Positions 53,957 to 61,513 of a DNA stretch of 64,000 nucleotides are shown piece after piece. The DNA is taken from contig CAYJJQ010000002.1 of NCBI GenBank assembly GCA_964370545.1, positions 1 to 64,000 of the forward strand. The letters run 5' to 3'. How positions within the stretch are numbered: the first letter of the stretch is position 1; each line of letters opens with the position of its first letter. Below the pieces are notes generated by a model that was not told the origin of the DNA, did not search any database, and saw only the letters and a list, made by a program, of their open reading frames with translations. The stretch is from CAKOSP01 sp964370545 (GTDB lineage: Bacteria > Bacillota_I > Bacilli_A > RF39 > UBA660). The position numbers and the translations under genes are program-made.

Positions 53957-56092
53957 TTATTCAAAAAAGTCATCAAAGAATTCATCATCAGATACTACAT
54001 TTTCATTTACAATTTTGCTTTCATCATCAACATTAATCTTTGGAGCATTTTCTTTTTTTGGTTTAGTTTGTATTTCCGGTTTAACTTCTTCAACAATTGG
54101 TTCAGCAACTTTTTTCTCTTTATCTTCTAAAGCTTTTTTCTCTGCTGCTTCTTGTTCATCAAGTTCCTTTAATTTCTTTTCAATATCTTTCATCATTGCA
54201 TCTATGTCCATGTTATTTTTAGGCATAGGAGCTGGTGTTCCAAATGGATTTGGAGAAGGATTAGAAAAAGGATTAGAAAATGAATTACCCATACCAGGAT
54301 TCATAAATGGATTATAACCACCTGGCATACCCATAGGGTTCATTTGATCCGGATTATTTCCCATTTCCATAGCTTTCTTTCTTTTTTCTTCTGTTACATA
54401 TTTTTTTACATCGAATAATTCAACATTTCCAATTTCTCTAGTTGGAAAAGATCCTTCAACATAATTTTCTCCCCAATCTATTTTAAAATTAGGTTTTAAT
54501 TGAGTTTTAAATGGATTAGTTCTCAATCTAATAATTATTGCTTGAAATAATTTTAATTTTTGTAAATCAGATACTGTTATTAATGGTGTAGATGCAGTTT
54601 TATCTTTTTCTTTAGATTTTACTTCTCCACACATTTTGCTTATTTCTTCTAAAGCTTTAAGTTCTGTAGAAATTAAATAAATTAAATTACCACAGTTTCC
54701 TTTTATTATTTCAGCTATATGTTGTCCGTATACTTCAGATAATTGAGCGTAGTTTTGAATTATGAATGTAAATCTAATTAATCTACTTCTTGCAGCAGAT
54801 ATCATGGAATCTACATCTTTAAGTGGCGGCATATTAGCAAATTCATCTAATATAAAGTTTGTTCTATATTCAAGTTTACCACCGTTTTCTTGAGCAACGT
54901 CAATTAAAGTTTCATAACACTGTTTAATAAATATTGTCATTAAAGAATGGTAAGTTTTCTTCTCATCATGAATAACTAAAAATACTGCTGTTTTTTTCTT
55001 ACCAATATCTCTCATATCAAAGTTACTAAACGATAACATTTCACTTAAGTTATCAGTTGATGAGAAGATACTTATTTTTTGTCTGAATGTTGATAAGATA
55101 CTTCCTTTTGTTTCATTAGGAGCTCCTATAGTAGAAGATGCAAATATATATGGTTTAGATTGCTCACCTTTTAACGTAAAATACTCTTTAATATAAGTAG
55201 AATTAGCAGCATATCTTTCTTCACCAACTGTACTCATATAATTAATACTATTTAAATTTATTTCTTTTTCTTTAGCATCTTCAAATAATGCTAAAGATAA
55301 TCCTGCAAAATAATCTGCAGATGTTTTTTCCCAAAATGGATCATTTTTATTTGATTGATCATATAAAATATTTAAAGCAACATCATTAAGTAATTCTGTT
55401 GATTTATCTTTTTTTCCCTCTTTATAATATTGATATGGTAGTGATAACGGATTCCAAGAATTACCTTTTTGAGGTTCTCTAAAATTTAGTAAAACAACAT
55501 TATATCCTTTAGATTTTAAATTTTCTACTGTATACTTATATATTTCACCTTTAGGATCAGTAATAATCATGCTCTCACCTTTACGAGCAAGTAAATTTAC
55601 CATTGGTTTAACTAAACACTCAGTTTTACCTGAACCAGTAGAACCTATTACTAAATTATGATACTCGCCATTATCAACATAAGTTCCTTTATCATTATTA
55701 ATAATTGGCACTCCTGCTGCATTAATATTCTTATCAATGAGTTTAACTTTTTCCATATCTTTTTGAGAGATTATTTCTTTATCAGTTGACCATCTCGAAT
55801 AACCATCTCCACTAGATTTTTTTTCTATTTTTAAACCAAGACCTTTGCCTTTTTGTTTTTTAAAAATATATGAAGTTACACTAGTAAATATTAACAATAA
55901 AATTGCTCCATATACTACAATTGTTCCCCCAATATATTTTGGCGAAAATGCGGGTAATGGATTAAATCCAGCCATTTCACCTTCATTTGCTAATGTAACA
56001 ATATTAACAACAAATATTGCAACTATATAAAGTAATGCTACTGCATATACAAAGAATAATAAAAAATCTTTTGGTTCTGCTTTAAATTTCAT
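53957..56092 (-). CDS. virD4: VirD4/TraG-type coupling ATPase of a type IV secretion system
   Basis: 711 residues from the ATG at 56092 (TTGGAGG upstream). Two N-terminal spans (about 10-35 and 48-70), then the P-loop domain: Walker A GSTGSGKTECLVKP, MIITDPKGEIY, Walker B-like FILDEFANMP, and SAARSRLIRFTFIIQNYAQL. The C-terminus (about 590-711) is Asn/Pro/Met/Gly-rich then acidic and coiled. Coupling proteins bring substrates to the channel. It is the last gene of the secretion locus, after the lipoprotein gene. Confidence 0.92.
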   Translation of the reverse strand: MKFKAEPKDFLLFFVYAVALLYIVAIFVVNIVTLANEGEMAGFNPLPAFSPKYIGGTIVVYGAILLLIFTSVTSYIFKKQKGKGLGLKIEKKSSGDGYSRWSTDKEIISQKDMEKVKLIDKNINAAGVPIINNDKGTYVDNGEYHNLVIGSTGSGKTECLVKPMVNLLARKGESMIITDPKGEIYKYTVENLKSKGYNVVLLNFREPQKGNSWNPLSLPYQYYKEGKKDKSTELLNDVALNILYDQSNKNDPFWEKTSADYFAGLSLALFEDAKEKEINLNSINYMSTVGEERYAANSTYIKEYFTLKGEQSKPYIFASSTIGAPNETKGSILSTFRQKISIFSSTDNLSEMLSFSNFDMRDIGKKKTAVFLVIHDEKKTYHSLMTIFIKQCYETLIDVAQENGGKLEYRTNFILDEFANMPPLKDVDSMISAARSRLIRFTFIIQNYAQLSEVYGQHIAEIIKGNCGNLIYLISTELKALEEISKMCGEVKSKEKDKTASTPLITVSDLQKLKLFQAIIIRLRTNPFKTQLKPNFKIDWGENYVEGSFPTREIGNVELFDVKKYVTEEKRKKAMEMGNNPDQMNPMGMPGGYNPFMNPGMGNSFSNPFSNPSPNPFGTPAPMPKNNMDIDAMMKDIEKKLKELDEQEAAEKKALEDKEKKVAEPIVEEVKPEIQTKPKKENAPKINVDDESKIVNENVVSDDEFFDDFFE

Positions 56093-56137
56093 ATTTGCCT
56101 CCAACACATGTATTATACTACATATTTTTTGTTTTAA

Positions 56138-56836
56138 CTATAATTTTTTTTGTTTAATTTTTATTAAAATAACTAAGATAATTATGAATGCAGTAATGCT
56201 TCCCAATATAATTAGAGTTGTTTGAAATGGTGTCATTTCTTCTTCTGGTTCACTAGGAATGGTTACATCATCTTCATCTTCTGGTTCAACTGGTATATTT
56301 GGTCTTTCTTTAAATTGGTATTCAAATGTTATTTGCGCATCATAAATGCTATTTGCGTTAAATTGCCATATATGATAATCACTATTTTTAAAAGTTGCAT
56401 TTGAAGATATTATGTTATTGTTATTTGATATACGTATAGTTAAATCATTAATATCATCTTCATAACATTTCATATGATTATTAGTTGTTATTTTCAAACT
56501 GTATTCATCAGAACTTATATTTACTACTTCATAGCAACTATTTAATATTTTTGATTCGTTAAAATCATTAATATTAAATGTATATGAATAACCAAACTCA
56601 GTCGATCTATAAATTTCATTATAATATTCTACTCCTGGTATTTTTCTTATTTCATCAGTAGCGCCATATTCATCATAGAATGCTGGTAAATAAAATAACA
56701 AATTAGAATCCAGAGTATTATCACTATTATCAAATAATAAAGTTTCTTTAACGGCTTCCTGACTAATATCTAAAGTATACTCAGCAGAGCATCCTGTTAT
56801 AAAAAATAATATTGCTATAACTAATAACTTTTTCAT
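56138..56836 (-). CDS. lipoprotein with C-terminal membrane span, type IV secretion locus
   Basis: 232 residues. Lipobox ITGC (Cys at 16) after a short signal; a domain of beta character with two cysteines (LNSCYEV, NHMKCYE); an acidic Pro-rich spacer (PVEPEDEDDVTIPSEPEEE); a C-terminal span and basic tail (KIKQKKL). Anchoring at both ends is unusual. I recognise no family. Lying between the hydrolase gene and virD4 in the same orientation, it is likely a surface component of the apparatus. AAAGGG precedes the ATG. Confidence 0.7.
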   Translation of the reverse strand: MKKLLVIAILFFITGCSAEYTLDISQEAVKETLLFDNSDNTLDSNLLFYLPAFYDEYGATDEIRKIPGVEYYNEIYRSTEFGYSYTFNINDFNESKILNSCYEVVNISSDEYSLKITTNNHMKCYEDDINDLTIRISNNNNIISSNATFKNSDYHIWQFNANSIYDAQITFEYQFKERPNIPVEPEDEDDVTIPSEPEEEMTPFQTTLIILGSITAFIIILVILIKIKQKKL

Positions 56837-56850
56837 ATTTCCCTTTCTAT

Positions 56851-58785
56851 TTAACTTGGTAAACTATCATCATTTATTAACATTTTAGAATTAAATACAC
56901 TTGAAAATTCTTCTTGTGTATAGGTTTCAGTAGTTGCATAATAATTATCCATATCTACAACATATCTATCATTTTTAGTACTAGATTTATCATTATAATA
57001 TATTGAAAGAGGATTAATAATTGTCCCATTGCTAGTACCTGATGCATGAGCTATATATATAACTTCATTTTCATAATCTGTTCCCACTACTAACATAATA
57101 TGCCCATCATTCCATACTAAATCCCCTGGTTTAGCAATATAATCTGATGATTTTGTTAATGAGTGTTTAGGTCCATAATCACCTTGAGTTCCTGATAAAC
57201 CTCCAGCACCTTTAAATCCTGCATTATGTAGTGACCAAGCAACAAATCCAGAGCAGTCTGGGCCATAATAATCAACCGATGCTCCATCTTCTCCATAACT
57301 CCAATAACGACTTAACTCTGATCCCCAGTTAGGATCAAGTCCATAAAACGCTGAAGATCTAATATTATCAATTGACCTTCCAAATATATCATTTGGAAGA
57401 GTAGTGCTTGCATGGTTTCCAGACATGGTATATGGAAGTATTATTCCGTAACTTTCATAAAGATTTCCTACAAGTGCTACAGCTACAGCTACAACAGCTT
57501 CTCTAGTACCTACTCCATTATCCAAAACAGTATTTAATAAGTACTCATTATATTCTTCAAGTGTTACACCGTAATCATTTAAATGATATAGTAAAGGCTC
57601 TTTAACAAAAGCATCAATACCAATTGCTGTTGAGGTTGTATAGTTATTATAACTTCCTCCAACATATAATGACATTATTTCTAATTCGCCATAATAGAAT
57701 TCTAATATTTCTTTAAATGACATACCAGTTGATGCTAAATAATTGCCCCCATGTTGACTCATTCCATAATCATGATTATTCTTACAGTAATTATTGTCAT
57801 CAATATAAGATGATGCAACACTTTGTGAATCTAAAAATTCAGCGGGTATTTCTTGATATTGAAGATCTGAAAAAAATTCAGTTCCATATCCAATAAGATA
57901 ATCTCCAGCATCAGTTCTTCCGTGATAACATAAAGCAGAAAAAAATGCATTTGTTATATTTTCATTTTCAATTAACACTAATCCTCTTGTAGAATTAACA
58001 GCTTCTTTATAAATGCTACCATCATTTAGCGCAGCTACTTTATCTTCTGCATCATAAGCTAATTGTGGATAAACTTCACAATCATTACTTGAATCAGAGT
58101 CAGATAAAGTTTTGCCATTGTGATGCAAAATAGTCGTTCTAATAGCTACTGCTTGAGCTTTTAGAAATTCTATAGATTCATCAAACTGTGCAGCTTCAGA
58201 ATATAGAGATACAGTAACAAAATCTTCTAATGTTACACCACTATCTAAAACTTCCCCACTTGAATTAAGAACTGTATATGTTTCGCATGTATATTCTTCA
58301 GCTTTTGAATAGTAAGAATATCCATTTAATGATGTGTATTGTGATTGATTTACTATTTCATTACCTAAAATTGCAAATATAATTATTAATAGTAAAGCTA
58401 TTACCGCTGCAACAACCCAAACCCATGGGTTACTAGCAACAAATAGAGCTACTTTAGTTTTAACTTGTTTTTTTATTTCTTCTTTAGCATATGTTTTAGC
58501 TACTTGTTTAGCTTCTTCAGTCACACTTTTTTTTACTTCTTCTAAAGCATTTTCATTTTTTTCATTACTAGGTTGGTTAGAATTTTTATTATTGAAATTA
58601 TTTATTCTTTTTTGTTTAGAGTTTAATAATCTATTCCTTAAATCTTGACCACTATTATTATTAGCAGGAGACATATGAAACGATGGTTCATTAGGATTTT
58701 CTTCAAAATCATATACCTCTTCTGAAATTTCTTCGCTAGATTCTTCTAATATTTCTTCTTCAAGTATATCTTCATCTTTTTCCAT
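56851..58785 (-). CDS. cell-wall hydrolase with SpoIID and NlpC/P60 domains, type IV secretion locus
   Basis: 644 residues. Acidic cytoplasmic start, Lys/Glu-rich segment, one span (about 118-142), then outside: a SpoIID/LytB-like domain (about 175-385; IEFLKAQAVAIRTTIL and HDYGMSQHGGNYLASTGMSFKEILEFYYGE) and a C-terminal NlpC/P60 peptidase (about 450-625) with Cys511 in PDCSGFVAW and His562 in DGHIMLVVG. SpoIID cleaves glycan strands in spore engulfment; NlpC/P60 cuts stem peptides. Gram-positive conjugation systems use a bifunctional VirB1-like hydrolase, usually lysozyme-like plus NlpC/P60; here SpoIID takes the glycan-cutting place. GGTGGTGAG precedes the ATG. Confidence 0.87.
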   Translation of the reverse strand: MEKDEDILEEEILEESSEEISEEVYDFEENPNEPSFHMSPANNNSGQDLRNRLLNSKQKRINNFNNKNSNQPSNEKNENALEEVKKSVTEEAKQVAKTYAKEEIKKQVKTKVALFVASNPWVWVVAAVIALLLIIIFAILGNEIVNQSQYTSLNGYSYYSKAEEYTCETYTVLNSSGEVLDSGVTLEDFVTVSLYSEAAQFDESIEFLKAQAVAIRTTILHHNGKTLSDSDSSNDCEVYPQLAYDAEDKVAALNDGSIYKEAVNSTRGLVLIENENITNAFFSALCYHGRTDAGDYLIGYGTEFFSDLQYQEIPAEFLDSQSVASSYIDDNNYCKNNHDYGMSQHGGNYLASTGMSFKEILEFYYGELEIMSLYVGGSYNNYTTSTAIGIDAFVKEPLLYHLNDYGVTLEEYNEYLLNTVLDNGVGTREAVVAVAVALVGNLYESYGIILPYTMSGNHASTTLPNDIFGRSIDNIRSSAFYGLDPNWGSELSRYWSYGEDGASVDYYGPDCSGFVAWSLHNAGFKGAGGLSGTQGDYGPKHSLTKSSDYIAKPGDLVWNDGHIMLVVGTDYENEVIYIAHASGTSNGTIINPLSIYYNDKSSTKNDRYVVDMDNYYATTETYTQEEFSSVFNSKMLINDDSLPS

Positions 58786-58822
58786 AGTCTCACCACCACT
58801 TCTTGTTAACTAATTATAACAT

Positions 58823-58849
58823 AAAAAAAAAGCTTAAAAAAGCCTTTTC
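58823..58849 (-). terminator. hairpin after the VirB4 ATPase gene
   Basis: Minus strand AAAAGGCTT and AAGC-TTTT pair around TTTT, followed by a long T tract. It would separate the upstream channel genes from the hydrolase-lipoprotein-virD4 genes, fully or partly. Confidence 0.5.
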
Positions 58850-60636
58850 TATAAACCTCCACCAGAACCAAATGAATCTAATTCTTCAGGAGTTGCAACA
58901 ACATTAATTTGCATTCTACGTCCTCCGCAAACAAATAATGCTTGTCCCTGGTCATAATATTTAATGCTCTCTTTTTCTGATTCATTTAAATCAATTAATT
59001 TAGATAAATCATCTACTGCTTGTTTCTTTAAATTCATAACTAAATAATAAGCAGCATTATCAAATATTGCTTTTCCATGAGTAATTACTAATGGATCAGC
59101 AAAATCTGTTGGTTGTTGTGTAATAACGATTGTTCCAGTGTTATACTTTCTACTTCTTCTTTGAATTTGAGCTAAGAATTCTGCTCCTAATTCATTTCTT
59201 CCAGATAATAGTACATGGGCTTCATCAACCATCATAACTGTATTAGCATTTTTATCCAAACATAAACCCCAAGCATACTTAAGTATGTTGAAAAATAATG
59301 CATTTCTAATATTTTGATCACTATTCATAAGTTCTCTTATATTAAATACTATAAAATCACTTTCTATTTTTAAAGTTGTATGTCCTGTAAAATAATATCT
59401 TAACTCTTTTATAAGTGGTCTTACTTTAAGTTCTAATCTTTCCATTACATCTTTTTCATGTGATGCATCAACCATTGATAATAACTTACCTTTAATTGTT
59501 GCATATACATCATCAAATGTAGGATAATCAGCACTTGTTAGTAAATTATAATTAGTATCATAATCTATTTTAAATCTTTTATATGTTTCTTGAACCACTT
59601 CACTAAACATTGTTAGAACATCATCTTCAATAGATGGTGAATAATACTTAATAAATGCTTTTAATTGTTGTATAGTTCTAGTTAAAACAGTATATCCCAA
59701 TCCTTGAGCGATTTCATCTTCATCAGCATCAACAACTACTTCTAAAGGATTAATCATCCCAAGTTCTCCACCTTTTCCAAGGTCAAGAAAATCGCCTCCC
59801 ATGGCGTATGCCATGTCTTCAAGCTCTCCTTCTGGATCTATAACTACTATTTTAAACCCATTTCTTATATGAGTTCTTAATAATAATTTTGCTGCTGTAG
59901 ATTTACCTGAACCAGATGTTCCAAGTAATATAATATTAGCATTATTTCTATTATTTTCTTTTTTCTCTTGATATAAGAATTGGTTAAATAACACAACTCC
60001 ACCAGAATAATCAACACCTAATAATGTTGCATTACCAGAATCTTTTATACTATCAAAAACAAATGGATACATGGCAGCAACAGTAGCCGATGGAATTGGA
60101 GTACCAATTCTTTGTTCTATGTCTTGTGCTGGAAATATTGGTAAAAGCGATTTTAACGCTTTCTCTTGTTCAAACATTAGAGGAATACCTCTCATGCCCA
60201 TTCCTTCCATAAAGTTTCTTAATTGCATTTTTCGCAGTTCAAGTTCTTCTTTATTATCCGCAGTTATCATAATATGTAATTGAAAATCAAAAATTCTTGA
60301 TTGCGTAGCTGCCAACATAGAAATAAATTGTTCTAAAGATTCATAATCTATTCTAATTTTTTCTTGTGTAGTTTTATCTTTTTCACTTTGATATTTAGTT
60401 TTTAAATCTGCGACTTCTTTATTCAACATTTTCTTTAATGTTTCAAAAGGTATTGGAATATGCTTTGCAGCTATTTTAACCCCTGGCAAATTAATTAAAT
60501 CACTTAAATAACCAGCATAAATATTTTTAGGATAAGTAATAACTGTAAGTATAGTTGAAAACTTTGCTCCAAAGCTAAATTCTGTTGGTTTAAAGTCAAT
60601 TCCTTTAGGAGCAACTTCACTTTTAAATCTTGCCAC
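58849..60636 (-). CDS. virB4: VirB4-type ATPase, C-terminal part of a split VirB4
   Basis: 595 residues starting at a GTG that follows the stop of the previous gene without a gap. Walker A LLGTSGSGKSTAAK (about 235-250), VIDPEGELEDMA, Walker B VMMVDEAHVLLSG and ITQQPTDF; the HerA/VirB4 ATPase order. Normal VirB4 proteins (about 780-830) also carry an N-terminal CagE/TrbE domain; here that appears as the separate preceding gene of 187 residues. The sum fits a full protein. It energises the secretion channel. Confidence 0.9.
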   Translation of the reverse strand: MARFKSEVAPKGIDFKPTEFSFGAKFSTILTVITYPKNIYAGYLSDLINLPGVKIAAKHIPIPFETLKKMLNKEVADLKTKYQSEKDKTTQEKIRIDYESLEQFISMLAATQSRIFDFQLHIMITADNKEELELRKMQLRNFMEGMGMRGIPLMFEQEKALKSLLPIFPAQDIEQRIGTPIPSATVAAMYPFVFDSIKDSGNATLLGVDYSGGVVLFNQFLYQEKKENNRNNANIILLGTSGSGKSTAAKLLLRTHIRNGFKIVVIDPEGELEDMAYAMGGDFLDLGKGGELGMINPLEVVVDADEDEIAQGLGYTVLTRTIQQLKAFIKYYSPSIEDDVLTMFSEVVQETYKRFKIDYDTNYNLLTSADYPTFDDVYATIKGKLLSMVDASHEKDVMERLELKVRPLIKELRYYFTGHTTLKIESDFIVFNIRELMNSDQNIRNALFFNILKYAWGLCLDKNANTVMMVDEAHVLLSGRNELGAEFLAQIQRRSRKYNTGTIVITQQPTDFADPLVITHGKAIFDNAAYYLVMNLKKQAVDDLSKLIDLNESEKESIKYYDQGQALFVCGGRRMQINVVATPEELDSFGSGGGL

Positions 60637-61200
60637 TTACATCACCGTCCCTACTGTAGTCATATCCCCATCATTTAAGAAGTTATCTAAAATCATTCTC
60701 AAATCTTCATTACTTGTTTGAGAAGATTGTAAACCACTATTAGCAAGTCCTGAAATCATACCATGAAGTTTTTTCTGTATTAATTCCATTTTTCTTTCTT
60801 TAAATAATAAATAGTACTCAGTATCAACTACATTATATTCAGAACTCATAAACATATTTGCTTTATTTATATCTTGTAAAATTAATTTTTTTACAGCAGC
60901 ATCAGGTGTATTTTTATAAAGTAATTGTAACTTAGATAAATACACACTGATATCAACTGGTCTATCAGCAATCATTAACCAAAACTCAAAATCTATTGAA
61001 TTATAAAAGTTCTGTAATCTACTAATAATAGCATTTTGAGTTCCTTGATCAAGTATAAAAATATTTTTAGGAGTAACTTTAACACCAGTAACTATTTCTC
61101 CTGTTTCTAATTGAATCATACCATTTAAAATTTGTTTAACTGGTAACCAATCTTCAGAATACTTAGAAGTATTTGTTTTACTATTCAGTTTTTGATTCAT
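60637..61200 (-). CDS. N-terminal part of split VirB4 (or VirB4-associated protein)
   Basis: 187 residues from the ATG at 61200, overlapping the PrgI gene by 20 bases. The pattern SEDWLPVKQILNGMIQLETGEIVTGVKVTPKNI, FEFWLMIADRPVDISVYL and LLFKERKMELIQKKL resembles the start of Gram-positive VirB4 proteins (PrgJ/TcpF-like). Stop TAA is followed directly by the GTG of the ATPase gene, with GGTGATG before it, so this is a designed split rather than an obvious frameshift. Function as a separate subunit is inferred. Confidence 0.7.
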   Translation of the reverse strand: MNQKLNSKTNTSKYSEDWLPVKQILNGMIQLETGEIVTGVKVTPKNIFILDQGTQNAIISRLQNFYNSIDFEFWLMIADRPVDISVYLSKLQLLYKNTPDAAVKKLILQDINKANMFMSSEYNVVDTEYYLLFKERKMELIQKKLHGMISGLANSGLQSSQTSNEDLRMILDNFLNDGDMTTVGTVM

Positions 61201-61498
61201 CTCTTAAACACCAACCTTTCCAATAATATCTTCTTCTACCTAAGTAGAAATTAAATAAATTTGTTATTAACTGTAAAATATTGTGATAGTGAGGCACTGG
61301 AAGTACTAGAAATCCAGTAACCAAAACAGGTAATAACATTATTATTATCTGAGCAACACTAGGTTGACTAAATACTAACAAAAGTAATAATGTTAAACCT
61401 GCACCACTTGCAAATATAGCTAAATCTATTGGTGTAAAAAAACCTAGAATCAACTGCGATTTTTTACTATTCGCCGGTATCATATATTGATTATTCAC
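61181..61498 (-). CDS. prgI: PrgI-family protein (VirB3-like)
   Basis: 105 residues from a GTG with GGGAGGA upstream. YMIPANSKKSQLILGFFTPIDLAIFASGAGL, two spans (about 25-45 and 48-68), and LGRRRYYWKGWCLRDE, the conserved PrgI tail (R-R-YxWKGW). PrgI is the small VirB3-like membrane protein of Gram-positive conjugation channels, encoded between VirB6 and VirB4, as here. Confidence 0.9.
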   Translation of the reverse strand: MNNQYMIPANSKKSQLILGFFTPIDLAIFASGAGLTLLLLLVFSQPSVAQIIIMLLPVLVTGFLVLPVPHYHNILQLITNLFNFYLGRRRYYWKGWCLRDESKTE

Positions 61499-61513
61499 TA
61501 GTTATCCTCCCTT

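Noticed and set aside
60637..60640. Frameshift or nonsense mutation breaking VirB4
   Set aside because: The second gene has its own GTG start and a GGTGATG in front, directly after the stop, so an organised split is the simpler reading; read-level checking is still listed.
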